Assembly (NCBI RefSeq): GCF_035825295.1
Contig: NZ_JAYMGI010000002.1
Span: 7,516,001 to 7,580,000, forward strand
DNA from: Actinacidiphila sp. DG2A-62
GTDB taxonomy: Bacteria > Actinomycetota > Actinomycetes > Streptomycetales > Streptomycetaceae
Direction: 5' to 3'
Length of the DNA: 64,000 nucleotides
In this document: positions 16,585 through 26,735 of the stretch, in pieces
Numbering within the stretch: the first letter of the stretch is position 1
How the letters are laid out: each line of letters starts with the position of its first letter
Notes under the pieces: generated by a model
What the model was told of the DNA's origin: nothing
The model's database searches: none
The model's input: only the letters and a program-made list of their open reading frames with translations
Position numbers and translations under genes: made by a program

Positions 16585-19510
16585 CCGGCGCACAGACGGC
16601 CGCCGCCGGCGGCCCGGCACTCGACCAGGCGGCCGAAGCCTCGGCGTTCGGCGCGCTGCGCACCCAACTGCAGGACGCCGCCCGCGCGTTCGCCGGCGGC
16701 CAGGACGCCCTGGAGGACATCCTGCTGGGCATCGTCGACGACGTCGACCGTGCCCGGCGCGAGCCGCTGGAGATCTTCCCGGTCTGCCACCACTCGCCCG
16801 CCTCGGCGCTCGCGATGGCCCGGCGGCTGCGCGAGAAGCAGCCCGCGGTGGTGTACCTGGAGCTGTGCGAGGACATGGCGCCGCTCCTCACCGAACTGCG
16901 CAACTGCCGCCTGCCGGTGGCGGTCCAGGCGTTCGCCGGCGAGGTCGACGGCTTCCCCGCCGACTGGTCGCCGCTGTCGGTGGTCGCGCCGATCACCGAG
17001 GCGTCCGCGGAGTACCAGGCGATCGCGTACGCGCTGGACACCCCCGGCGTCGACCTCGTCCTGGTCGACCGCTCCTCCGACCACGTCTTCCAATGGGACG
17101 CCAGAGCCGGGCGGCGGGAGCAGGCCGCGCCGCCCGCCGACCCGGACGCGAGCCCCGCCGACCCCGCGCAGCAGCCGCCGGAGGAGGAGGCCGGACTGCA
17201 CGGCGACGCGGTCGGCGTGGAGATCGGCGACCTGCGGCCGCGCTTCGCGGAGCTGGAGGAGCACCTGCTGCGCCACGGCCGGGTCCGGCACTGGTCGGAG
17301 TGGTGGCACCAGTACGTGGAACTGCCGCTCGGCGACAGCGACCACGACACCTACCGGCAGGTGATGTTCCTGATCGGCAGCCTCTTCCGGCGGCTCGCGC
17401 CCGGCGACCGGGACCGGCTGCGGGTGGACGAGGACCGCGAACGCCACATGTGGACCCGGATACGCGAGCACCTGGCCGCCACCGGCGCCGATCCCGCGGA
17501 CTGCCTGTACGTGTGCGGCGCCTTCCACGCGGCCAGCCGCGTCGCGGAATTCGGCGTGCACGGCGCCGACGGCTTCGTGATCGGCCCGCCCACCGCGACG
17601 GTCTGGCAGCACGGCCTGATTCCCTCCAGCCACACGGCGGTCGAGGCGCAGTTCGGCCTCGCACCGGGATCGGTGTCGATCGCCGCCACCCAGTGGGCGA
17701 AGAACCTCAAGCGCACCCGCGTACGCCCGTACCGGCTGGCCGGCCAGGCCGGCGGGAAGCAGACGGCGGCGCGGACGGCGGCGACGGCGCTCGCCTCGGG
17801 CCCGCGGCGCGCCGCGGCGGCCGGGCCGGGCGGGGCCGGCCCCGCGGACCGGCCGGACGCCGGCGCCGCCGACCGGCTCAGCGGGTTCCTGCGGCGCCCA
17901 CCGGTCCTCGACCCGCTGGACGAGGCGGAGCTGCTCGGCTGGTCGGTGGAGATCGTGCGGGCCGCCCGCAGGAACAACTACCTGGCGTCCACGGCCGACG
18001 CCATCGCGGTGTTCGAGACGTCGATCCTGCTCGCCGGGATGCGCGACCGGGCCCGTCCCACGCCGTACGACTTCCAGGACGCCGCGGTCACCTGCATCGA
18101 GAAGGACACCGTGGTCGGCCGGCGCGACGTGCGCCGGCTGGTGGAGATCATGATGGGCGGCGACCGGATCGGGCAGGTCGGCTACGACGCGCTGCCGCCG
18201 CTCGCCCGGGACGTGCACGACCGCCTCGCGCCGCTGGGCCTCAAACTGCAGCAGCGCGGCGTGCAGCGGGCGTTGCTGGACATCGCCGGCCTGCCGAACT
18301 GGCCCGCTGCTCCGACGCGCTGTGGATCCTGCGCCGCCTCATGCCCGACGGCGCCGCCCGGCCGATCATGGGCGAGCGCGCTTTCGGCGAGCGGGCCATC
18401 CAGGAGTCCTGGGACCTGTCGCTCGGCACCCACCAACGCGCCCTGATCGAGCTGGGCTACGAGGGGGTGAGCATCGAACAGGTCCTGGAGCAGCGGCTGC
18501 GGCGCACCGCCTACCACCCGCAGGCCACGGTGGCGGACGTGCTGCAGACCGTCGAGGACGCGGTGCTGTACCTGCGCAGCCGCCGCCTGGCCGACGAACT
18601 CGGCGCCCGCGCACTGGAGGTGCTGGCCGCCGAGCGGAGCGTCGACGGCGCGCCGGAGGTGCTGCGGCGCACCCGCCGGCTGCTGGCGTACTACCGCACC
18701 GCCGAGCCGGTCCTGCCGGCCTGGATCGAGTCCTTCGTGACGGCCGGCTACGCGCACTACTGCACGCTGCTGCCGACCGCCTTCACCGACGAGGACGCGA
18801 CCGTCCGGCAGGTCGCGGCGACGCTCGGGTTCCTGTTCAGCATGGAGGGGCTCGCGCTGTCGCTCGGCTGCGACCGCACCCAACTGGAGCTGGCCGTCGC
18901 GCAGTCGCACCCCCGGGAGCCCGCGCGCACCGCGCTGCTGTGGGCCGCCCGGAACCACCTGGGCATCCTGTCCCGCGCGGACCTGCGCTCGCGCACCGAC
19001 GAGTTGCTCGGCAGCCCGATGACGCTGCCGGGATACCCGCGCTATCTCAGCGGGTTCCTGGAGGCCCTCGTGCCGGTGCCGGGGCTCACCGACTTCGTGG
19101 TGGAAGCGGTGTCGAACGCCTTCGCCCGGCTGCCCGACCACGTGCTGCTGCCCTGGCTGCCGACGCTGATCACGACCGTGCGGGAGAGCGGCGCCGAGAC
19201 GGTGCCGCTGCTGGTCCGCGAGGCCGGCCGGATCTTCCCCGCCCGGCTCGACGCGCTGGACGCGTGGACGCCGCCGTGGCAGCGGGAGGCCGCGCCGGCC
19301 GCCGCTCCCGCACCCGGCCCGGCCGGCGGCGCCGGCGGCGTCGCGCTGCTGGCCGCCCACCCGGCGGCGTGCGACGCGGTGGCGGCGCTGCTGGGCTGCG
19401 ACGACGGGTGGCGGACGCCGGACACGGCGTCCCCACCGCGGGGCGCGGCGCTGCCGGCCCGCCACCCCGACACCGCGGTCGCGCTGGACGCGCTGCTAAG
19501 CGCGCTCTGA
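16581..19510 (+). CDS. DUF5682 protein (ChaN/EreA/TIKI-like N-terminus), one frameshift
   Basis: A protein of about 976 aa. The N-terminus has VCHHSPASALAMARRL (H70-H71), then VVYLELCEDM and a YVCGAFHAA histidine, the pattern of DUF5682 proteins related to the ChaN/EreA/TIKI hydrolase-like fold. The C-terminal half is helical, with no catalytic motif recognised. The frame changes near 18300 (after GLPN): adding one base joins VQRALLDIAGLPN to LARCSDALWILRRL, so a one-base deletion is likely. It is the last gene of the SWIM/VWA/MoxR operon and may be its effector enzyme (inference). Confidence 0.82.
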
Positions 19511-19518
19511 CCGCCGCA

Positions 19519-19583
19519 CCGCACGGGGCGCCTCCCACCGCACGGGGCGCCTCCACCGACCGGGCGCCTCCACCGACCGGGCG
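19519..19583. repeat. intergenic tandem repeat
   Basis: Four imperfect 17-19 bp copies of a CCGMCCGGGCGCCTCCA-like unit after the DUF5682 stop. No coding potential. The 186-bp gap also holds the upstream region of the secreted hydrolase. Confidence 0.6.
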
Positions 19584-19696
19584 GCGCCCGGGCGCGCGAC
19601 CGGCACGACCCCGCGGCCTCCGAACGACCCCGTGCGGCGTGGCCGTTCGGACGCCGCGGGGCAACGCGGCAGGCGGGCAAGGCGGTCAGCACAGAT

Positions 19697-20841
19697 ATGA
19701 GACAGCGCAACCGAACCACGCAACGCCTCTCCGCCGTCCTGCTGCTCCTCGCCGCCCTCCTCACGGCCGGCGCCCAACTCCCCGCCGCCGCAAGCGGACC
19801 GGGCTCCCGCACGGCCGGGGACCCCGGCGCGGCGGCGGGGCCGGCCATGCCGCGCCCGCCGTCGCGACCGCCCGCTACGACCTGGGCGACACCGCGTTCA
19901 CCGACCCGCAGAGCGGCACGGTCAGCGAACTGCGCGCCGTGGTGCACTACCCCGCGACCCTGCGCGGCCGACTGCCGCTCATCGTCATGGCGCACGGCTC
20001 CTGGTGGGCGTGCGACAGCCAGGACGCCTACGACTGGCCGTGCGAGACCGGCTCTCCGTTCCCCAGCTACCGCGGCTACGACTACCTCGGCGCGGCGCTG
20101 GCCGCCCGCGGCTTCGTCGTGGTCTCCATCAGCGCGGACGGCATCAACCAGACGTCCTTCGACTACGGTGACCGGGCCCGGCTGGTCAACGAACACCTGT
20201 CGCTCTGGCAGCAGTTGGCCGCGCACGGCAGCGGCCCGCTGGCCGGGCACTTCACCGACGAGGCAGGGCGCCCGGTCGCACCGGCCTTCGCCGGCCACGT
20301 CGACATGAGCCGCGTCGGCACCCTCGGCCACTCGCGCGGGGGCAAGGGCGTGATGTGGCAGGCGTCGGACAAGCACCGCGCCGAGTGGCCGGCCGGCGTC
20401 CGCGTCCGCGCCGTACTGGGCCTCGCGCCGGTGAAGTTCGACGACCCCGAGGGCGACCACAGCGACACCCTCACCACCACCGTCCCGTTCGCCGTGGTCA
20501 CCGGCGGCTGCGACGGCGCGGTCCACGAGGCCGGCCAGGAGTACCTCGACGACCTCGCCGGACAGAACACCGTCACCGACTTCTCGGTGTCCCTGACGTA
20601 CGCCAACCACAACTACTTCAACACCCAGTGGACGCCGCCCGCCCTGTTCGGGGAGGACGACAGCACCTGCCCGGCCACCGAACTCACCCCCGCGCGGCAG
20701 CAGGACGCCCTCACCGCGTATGCCACGGCCTTCTACCGCTACGAATTGTACGGCGACCGCGGCGGACTGCCGCTGCTCACCGGCGCCCGGCCGCTGCCCG
20801 GCGCCGCCTCCGTCACCCGCGTCGTCCCCGCCGGACGCTGA
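19697..20841 (+). CDS. secreted alpha/beta hydrolase, one frameshift
   Basis: The N-terminus MRQRNRTTQRLSAVLLLLAA with a hydrophobic core and an Ala-x-Ala region is a Sec signal peptide. In a shifted frame follow ELRAVVHYPATLRG, LIVMAHGSWW, the nucleophile elbow GHSRGG, GGCDGAVH and a late NHNYFN histidine, as in secreted lipase/esterase-like or dienelactone-hydrolase-like enzymes. The two parts join if one base is added near 19840-19850. Substrate unknown. The mature domain is about 310 aa. Confidence 0.75.
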
Positions 20842-20974
20842 CGCGGGTCGCTGACGCCGGCCGCCGACGCCGGCCGCACCCCCCGCCCGCCTCCCGCGCG
20901 GGCCCGCCTCCGCGCCCCGCCCGGTCGTGACACCCCGGGCGGGGCGCACGATGATGGGGTGGGAGGAGGTGCTC

Positions 20975-22162
20975 ATGGTGCGGGAGCGTGCGGAAGGCAC
21001 GGGGACGGGAAGCGGCCCGGACGGGGCCGGGGAGCGGTCCGGGGACCGGATACGGAACGTGCGGGTGTCCTCGGTGCGGGTGCCGCTGCCCACCCCGGTC
21101 AGCGACGCCAAGGTGCTGACCGGAGTGCAGCGGCCGATGACCGAGGTCGCGGTGCTGGTCGCGGAGATCAGCACGCACGACGGGCACCAGGGGATCGGCT
21201 TCAGCTACTCCAAACGCGCGGGCGGCGACGGCCAGTTCGCGCACGCCGTCGAGGTCGGACCCGCGCTGGTCGGGGAGGATCCCAGCGACATCGGCCGACT
21301 GTGGACCAAGCTGGTCTGGGCCGGCGCGTCCGTCGGCCGCAGCGGACTGGCGACCCAGGCGATCGCCGCGTACGACATCGCGCTGTGGGACCTCAAGGCC
21401 CGGCGCGCCGGACTGCCGCTGGCCAAACTCCTCGGCGCGCACCGGGACTCGGTGCGCTGCTACAACACCTCCGGCGGCTTCCTGCACACCCCGATCGAGC
21501 AGGTGCTCGACAACGCGACCGCCGCGCTGGAGCGCGGCATCGGCGGCGTCAAGATCAAGGTCGGCCAGCCGGACAGCGCCGCCGACCTCAAGCGCCTGGA
21601 GGCCGTGCGCACCCGCCTGGGCGACGCGGTGCCGCTGATGGTCGACGCCAACCAGCAGTGGGACCGCGCCACCGCGCTGCGGCTCGGCCGCGCCCTGGAG
21701 CCGTTCGGGCTGACCTGGATCGAGGAGCCGCTCGACGCCTACGACGCGCAGGGCCACGCCGCGCTCGCCGCGGCCCTGGACACGCCGGTCGCCACCGGCG
21801 AGATGCTGGCGAGCGTCGCCGAGCACACCACGCTGATCGAGGCCCGCGGCTGCGACATCATCCAGCCCGACGCGCCGCGCGTCGGCGGCATCACCCAGTT
21901 CCTCAAGCTCGCCGCGCTGGCCGAGCACCACCGCCTCGACCTCGCGCCGCACTTCGCGATGGAGATCCACCTGCACCTGGCCGCGGCCTATCCGTACGAG
22001 CCGTGGGTCGAGCACTTCGAGTGGCTGGAGCCGCTGTTCGCCGAGCGCCTGGAGATCCGCGACGGCCGGATGCGCCTGCCGACGCGGCCCGGCCTCGGCA
22101 TCACCCTCACCGAACAGGCCCGCGCCTGGACCACGGCGACGGCGGAGATCCCCACGGCGTGA
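20975..22162 (+). CDS. enolase-superfamily dehydratase, talarate/galactarate dehydratase-like
   Basis: A 395-aa member of the mandelate racemase subgroup. Visible are the N-terminal capping loop VRVPLPTPVSDAKVLTG, a Lys-x-Lys base in GVKIKVGQ, the three Mg ligands in VDANQQW, IEEPLD and TGEMLA, and the catalytic His in LAPHFAMEIH. These fit L-talarate/galactarate dehydratases, which dehydrate C6 aldarates. The exact substrate is inferred. ATG 20975 was chosen because GGGAGGAGGT precedes it directly, whereas the further-upstream Met codons lack a ribosome site. Confidence 0.82.
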   Translation: MVRERAEGTGTGSGPDGAGERSGDRIRNVRVSSVRVPLPTPVSDAKVLTGVQRPMTEVAVLVAEISTHDGHQGIGFSYSKRAGGDGQFAHAVEVGPALVGEDPSDIGRLWTKLVWAGASVGRSGLATQAIAAYDIALWDLKARRAGLPLAKLLGAHRDSVRCYNTSGGFLHTPIEQVLDNATAALERGIGGVKIKVGQPDSAADLKRLEAVRTRLGDAVPLMVDANQQWDRATALRLGRALEPFGLTWIEEPLDAYDAQGHAALAAALDTPVATGEMLASVAEHTTLIEARGCDIIQPDAPRVGGITQFLKLAALAEHHRLDLAPHFAMEIHLHLAAAYPYEPWVEHFEWLEPLFAERLEIRDGRMRLPTRPGLGITLTEQARAWTTATAEIPTA

Positions 22163-22255
22163 CCTGACCTGACCTGACCTGGCCTGGCCGGACCTGACGT
22201 GACCCGACGTGACGAGACCTGACGAGACCTGACGAGACGTGACGCGGCCTGACGC
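22161..22255. repeat. intergenic TGACCTGACG repeat array
   Basis: Starting at the stop codon of the dehydratase, about 95 bp consist of GACCT, GACGT and GACGA units on a 5/10-bp rhythm. It resembles the array after the VWA gene (15331-15400). It ends just before the convergent saccharopine-dehydrogenase-like gene and may serve as a bidirectional 3' element. Confidence 0.7.
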
Positions 22256-22283
22256 GGCCCCCCGTGCCCCGGCCGTCGCGCGC

Positions 22284-23446
22284 TCAGCCGAGGATGAAGC
22301 GGCCCCCGGCCGCCTCCGCCAGCTCCGGGCCGAACAGCGCGCCCGGCGTGTACGCGCCCGGCCGGCCCTCGCCGCGGGCCAGCCGCGCGGCGACCTCGGC
22401 CGCCGCACCGCTGGTGAACGACATGGCGTCGCCCGCGCACATCCAGCCCTCGCGGACCGAGCCGTCCGCGTCCTCCACCCGGGCCCGCGCCCAGGTGGAC
22501 TCGCGCCGCATCGGGCCCGGCTTGACGGTGACCGTGGCCAGACGGCGCTTGGCGGCGTTGCCGAGCGCCGGCATCGCCAGCAGCCGGGCGGCGACCGGGA
22601 TCACCACGCGCAGCACCCGCGAGGTCGGGATCTCGCTGGACCCCGACACGACGTTCGGCGCCCCGCTGGCGCGCCGGGCCGCCTCCAGTTCGCCGCTGGG
22701 CACCCGGCCGGTACGCACCGCGACGCCGTCGGGGAGGGTGAGGGACTCGACGTCCCCGCCGACCGCCGCGCGCACCAGCCGCCCGTTCGCGTACTGCCGC
22801 CCGCCGGCCGCGAGCCCGTCGACGAGCGACCCGGCCAGCGCCGCGCCGACCGCGCCCCCCTCGTTCACCAGCGCCGGCACCGCGTCGACCCGGACCCGGT
22901 GCGGCCGGGCCGGCCCTGGCACAGCTTCAGCAGCACGCTCTCGGTGCCGAGCACGCCGTAGCCCGCGCCGGTCACCAGGCAGCTCCCGGCGGCGACCGCC
23001 CGCTCGTGCCGGTCCAGCAAGCTCGTGACGGCGGGCAGCTCGTTCGCCAGGTCGAGGTAGTGCGTGCCGGGCGGGCACGCGTCCAGCACCGGAGCGGCCG
23101 TGCGGGTGAACGGTCCGACGGTGTTGACGACGACCGCGGGCGCGCCGTCCGCGACGCGCGCGGCGACCGCCTCGACGGACCCGGCGACCACCGTGCGCGG
23201 CAGCCCCGCCCGCCCGGACCCGCCCTCGTCCCCGACCCGGGACCCGCGCGCGCTCCCGGAGCCGCCCGCGTCTCCGGAGACGTCGTCCGGTCCGCCGTCC
23301 GCCCGCGCGGCCAGCTGCCGGGCCGTCTCCCGCAGCCGCTCCTCGTCACGCCCGACCAGCACCGGCGTCACGCCCGCCGCTACCAGCCGCTGGGCGATCG
23401 CGCGTCCGGACCGCCCGGTGGCGCCCAGAATCCAGATCTCGTTCAT
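22284..23446 (-). CDS. saccharopine-dehydrogenase-like NAD(P)-binding protein, one frameshift
   Basis: The N-terminus MNEIWILGATGRSGRAIAQR is a Rossmann motif, followed by LVGRDEERL, VVNTVGPF and THYLDLANE, the pattern of the saccharopine-dehydrogenase-like/trans-acting enoyl reductase family. The C-terminal half (DAVPALVNEGGAVG to the end) is in another frame. One base added near 22911-22920 joins LLKLCQG to PARPHRVRVD. The product would be about 387 aa. It is divergent from a LysR regulator that probably controls it. Substrate unknown. Confidence 0.75.
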
Positions 23447-23625
23447 GGCCCGCTTCCGCTCGTACTCGTGGGACCGGCCTGTGCCGTCCGTGTCTCCACG
23501 GTGGCGGCGGACGGCGGGCGAGGTCCAATGAGTGTTCCGGGCCGCGCATCCCGATCCGCGCATCACCGCAGCTCACAGCCGATCGCCGGGCGACACGGCG
23601 ACTCGTGGCGCGTTACGGTGAACGC

Positions 23626-24636
23626 ATGAAGGCTCCGACCCCGCCGTCAGCCGCAGGTCCGGGCCCGCGGTCATCCGCGCCGCCGGCCGCACCGCTTGCG
23701 CCGTCGGCCGCACCGCCGGCATCGCGGGACCGGACCCCGCCCGTTCCCGCGGACCTCGACCTGCGACTCGTCCGCAGCTTCACCGTCGTCGCCGAGCACC
23801 GCCACTTCGGGCGCGCCGCGGCCGACCTGCACCTCACCCAGTCCTCGCTCAGCCGCCAGATCGCCCGCCTCGAACAGCAGGTGGGCGCGCGGCTGCTGGA
23901 CCGCACCCCGCAGGGCAACGAGCTGACCGAGGCCGGACAGGCGTTCCTCCCGGCGGCCAGGGCGGTGCTGCGCTCGGCCGCGCAGGCCGCCGCGCGGGCC
24001 AGGGCGGCCGCCGAGCCGAGCCGCGTCACGATCGGCTACATCTCCGGCACCATCGTCACGCCCGCGGTGCGCGCCCTGCGCCGCCGCCATCCCGACGCCG
24101 ACGTGCGCACCGTGCACCTAAACTTCGGCGACGTGGCCGGGGCGCTGCTCGACCACCGGGCGGACGCGGCGGTGGGCCGGCTGCCGTTCCCCACCGAGGG
24201 CCTGCACGTGACGGTGCTGTACGACGAGCCGCGGGCGCTGATGATGCCGCGCGACCACCGGCTGGCCGGCAAGGACTCGGTGAGTCTCGACGACGTCGCG
24301 GACGAGCCGATGCCGCGGATACCGGACCCCGAGCTGGACGCCTTCTGGCGCGTCGACCCCCGGCCCGACGGCCGCCCCGCGCCGGACGGCCCGCTGATCG
24401 GCGCGGTCGAGGACAAGATCGAACTCGTCGCGTCGGGGCAGGCGCTGGCGATCGTCCCGCTCGGCGTCGGCACGGCCGTCTTCCGCACCGACCTCACCCT
24501 GGTGCCGCTGCGCGGCGTCGACCCGAGCCATGTCGTCCTGGCCACCCGGGCCGGCGAGCGCGGCCGGCTGGTCACCGCCTTCCGCTCCTACGCCGAGGCG
24601 CTGCTCAACGGCGGCCCGGCCGCCGCGCAGGCGTAG
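23626..24636 (+). CDS. LysR-family transcriptional regulator
   Basis: The winged helix-turn-helix spans roughly residues 45-105 (LRLVRSFTVVAEHRHFGRAA, then LTQSSLSRQIARLE). The effector domain begins around VTIGYISG. There is an unusual 40-residue Ala/Pro-rich N-terminal tail, so a start closer to the helix-turn-helix is possible. It is transcribed away from the saccharopine-dehydrogenase-like gene, the classic LysR arrangement. Confidence 0.85.
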   Translation: MKAPTPPSAAGPGPRSSAPPAAPLAPSAAPPASRDRTPPVPADLDLRLVRSFTVVAEHRHFGRAAADLHLTQSSLSRQIARLEQQVGARLLDRTPQGNELTEAGQAFLPAARAVLRSAAQAAARARAAAEPSRVTIGYISGTIVTPAVRALRRRHPDADVRTVHLNFGDVAGALLDHRADAAVGRLPFPTEGLHVTVLYDEPRALMMPRDHRLAGKDSVSLDDVADEPMPRIPDPELDAFWRVDPRPDGRPAPDGPLIGAVEDKIELVASGQALAIVPLGVGTAVFRTDLTLVPLRGVDPSHVVLATRAGERGRLVTAFRSYAEALLNGGPAAAQA

Positions 24637-24684
24637 GCGCCCGGGACGCCTGCCGCCGCGTGCTCGTAGGTCCCCAGGACGCCT

Positions 24685-24714
24685 GCCGCCCCGGGCCCGG
24701 ACTTCCCGGGCGGC
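24685..24714. terminator. hairpin between convergent LysR and iolG genes
   Basis: GCCGCCCCGGG and CCCGGGCGGC form a 10-bp stem with one bulge and a 9-nt loop in the gap between convergent genes. Confidence 0.55.
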
Positions 24715-24729
24715 CCCTGTCTCGCGCCC

Positions 24730-25749
24730 TCACTCCGCGGTCGCGGCCGGGGCCGGCGGGACCGCCACCGGGCGGGACTCCGCGCGGGAGCGCGACGCCG
24801 CGTCCGCGACCGCGAGCGCCGCGCGGGCGTCGAGCGCGGTGCACGGACTCGGCCGCAGCCCCGCCGCCATCTCGGTGAACGCGATCAGCTCCGCCCGGTA
24901 GGCGTCCGCGAAGCGCTCCATGAAGCCCGGGTGCGGCGCGCCGCCCGGCCAGGACGCGCCCTCGGCCGACACCAGCGGGGTCTGGTCCGTCAGGCCTGCC
25001 ACCAGCGTGCCCTTGGAGCCGCACACCTCCAGCCGCACGTCGTAGCCCGCGCCGTTGTAGCGGGTCGCGGTGCAGGTGGCCAGCGTGCCGTCGTCCAGCG
25101 TGAGCACGCTGACGCCGGTGTCCACGTCGCCGGCCGCCGCGAAGAATTCCTCGCCGCGGTTGGCGCCGGTCGCGTAGACCTCGACGACCTCCCGGCCGGT
25201 CACCCAGCGCACCGCGTCGTAGTCGTGCACCGAGCAGTCGCGGAAGATGCCGCCGGAGCCGGGGATGTAGGACGCGTGCGGCGGCGTCGGATCGGAGGTG
25301 CAGGCGCGCAGGGTGTGGGTCCAGCCCAGCCGGCCGCTCGCCACCGCCTCGCGCGCCGCCAGGTAGCCGGCGTCGAAGCGCCGCTGGAAGCCGATGTGCA
25401 GCGGCGCGCCGGCGCCGTCCGCGCCGCCGAGCGCGGCGAGCACCGCGTCGGTCTCGGCGAGCGTCCCGGCCACCGGCTTCTCGCAGAAGGTCGGCAGCCC
25501 CGCGCGCTGCGCGGCCAGGATCAGCTCGGCGTGCGCGCCGGTCGGCGCGGCGATCACCACGCCGTCCAGCCCATCGCCGAGCAGCCCGTCCAGGTCGCCG
25601 GCGACCCGCGCGCCGACCTTCTCCGCCACCGCGCGCGCCGAGCGGTCGTCGGCGTCGTGCACCACGAGCGAGGTCACCGCCGGCAGCCGGGCCAGGGTCG
25701 CGGCGTGGAACGCGCCGATGCGGCCGGTGCCGATGAGTCCGATGCGCAT
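24730..25749 (-). CDS. iolG: myo-inositol 2-dehydrogenase (Gfo/Idh/MocA family)
   Basis: A 339-aa NAD-dependent dehydrogenase. It has the Rossmann motif GLIGTGRIGAFHA at the N-terminus, FCEKPVAG (the catalytic-site lysine of Gfo/Idh/MocA enzymes), IFRDCSVHDYDAVRW with the catalytic Asp/His region, and a C-terminal beta-sheet domain. It oxidises myo-inositol to 2-keto-myo-inositol. It is divergent from the GntR regulator and the iolE-C-B-D genes, whose products complete the pathway, which supports the assignment over other oxidoreductases of the family. Confidence 0.85.
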   Translation of the reverse strand: MRIGLIGTGRIGAFHAATLARLPAVTSLVVHDADDRSARAVAEKVGARVAGDLDGLLGDGLDGVVIAAPTGAHAELILAAQRAGLPTFCEKPVAGTLAETDAVLAALGGADGAGAPLHIGFQRRFDAGYLAAREAVASGRLGWTHTLRACTSDPTPPHASYIPGSGGIFRDCSVHDYDAVRWVTGREVVEVYATGANRGEEFFAAAGDVDTGVSVLTLDDGTLATCTATRYNGAGYDVRLEVCGSKGTLVAGLTDQTPLVSAEGASWPGGAPHPGFMERFADAYRAELIAFTEMAAGLRPSPCTALDARAALAVADAASRSRAESRPVAVPPAPAATAE

Positions 25750-25839
25750 GCCTGGAGCCTTTCGTGCGGTGCGGTGCCGTGACGGTGCGGTGACCTTCTG
25801 CTTTCTACGTCGTGGTGGACGGCCCAGGCAAGTATTTGT

Positions 25840-25848
25840 TATGACATA
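25840..25848. promoter_or_regulatory. candidate GntR operator
   Basis: TATGACATA is a 9-bp palindrome with a central base, in an AT-richer stretch of the iolG/GntR divergent region. GntR/HutC regulators bind such short palindromes. No second copy was found upstream of iolE. Confidence 0.35.
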
Positions 25849-25919
25849 CGGACGTGCGGCACTCCGGAGGAACCGCGGTGGGCCGGCGCGCACACCCGCG
25901 GCCGGCTGGGAGGGGTGGC

Positions 25920-26663
25920 GTGGATTCGTACGCGAGGATGATCACCATCGACCGGAGCAGCCCGGTCCCGCTGTACTTCCAGTTCGCCCAGCAGCTCCAG
26001 CGCCTGATCGAGACCGGGGTGCTGCCGCCCGGCACCCGGCTGAGCAACGAGATCGCCATGGCCGGCGAGTTCGGGCTGTCCCGCCCGACCGTGCGGCAGG
26101 CCATGCAGCACCTGGTGGACAAGGGCCTGCTGGCGCGCAGGCGCGGCGTGGGAACGCAGGTCGTCACCGACCGGATACGCCGCCGGGTGGAGTTCACCAG
26201 CCTCTACGAGGACCTGGAACGCGACCGGCGCGGGCCGCGCACCGAGGTGCTGTCCTTCGGCACCGTCCCGGCGGGACCCGCGGTGGCCGCCGCGCTGCGC
26301 GTCGAGGAGGGCGCGCAGGTGGTGGCCTTCCGCCGGCTGCGCTACGCCGACGACCAGCCGATCGCCCTGCTGCACAACCACCTGCCGGCCGCCCGCGACA
26401 CCGTCACCGCGCAGGCCCTCGCCGAGACCGGCCTGTACCGGCTGCTGCGGCAGTCCGGCGCGGGGCTGCGCACCGCCCGCCAGTCCATCGGCGCGCGCCG
26501 CGCCACCGCCGCGGAGGCCCGGCTGCTCGGTGAGACCCGCGGCGCGCCCCTGCTGACCATGACCCGCACCGCGTACGACGACTCCGGCCACCCGGTCGAG
26601 TACGGCGCGCACGTGTACCGCGCGTCCCGCTACTCGTTCGAGATGTCGGTGGCCGCCTACTGA
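25920..26663 (+). CDS. GntR/HutC-family regulator of inositol catabolism
   Basis: A 247-aa protein. The N-terminal GntR winged helix contains SRPTVRQAMQHLVDKGLL, followed by a UTRA effector domain (FRRLRYADDQPIALLHNHLP ... YGAHVYRASRYSFEM). It probably represses the iol genes in the absence of an inositol-derived ligand. GTG 25920 was chosen because GGGAGGGG lies 5-12 bp upstream. The internal ATG 25938 is an alternative. Confidence 0.82.
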   Translation: MDSYARMITIDRSSPVPLYFQFAQQLQRLIETGVLPPGTRLSNEIAMAGEFGLSRPTVRQAMQHLVDKGLLARRRGVGTQVVTDRIRRRVEFTSLYEDLERDRRGPRTEVLSFGTVPAGPAVAAALRVEEGAQVVAFRRLRYADDQPIALLHNHLPAARDTVTAQALAETGLYRLLRQSGAGLRTARQSIGARRATAAEARLLGETRGAPLLTMTRTAYDDSGHPVEYGAHVYRASRYSFEMSVAAY

Positions 26664-26735
26664 CTCACTGACTCGCGGCCGGCGTACCCGGCCCGCCCCG
26701 CGCACGCCGTGTCCGACCACGATGGGAGACCGCTC

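Noticed and set aside
12514-16620. 1368-codon leftward open frame across the SWIM/VWA/MoxR operon
   Set aside because: Shadow of coupled rightward genes that carry clear VWA and AAA+ motifs. No ribosome site and no family pattern.
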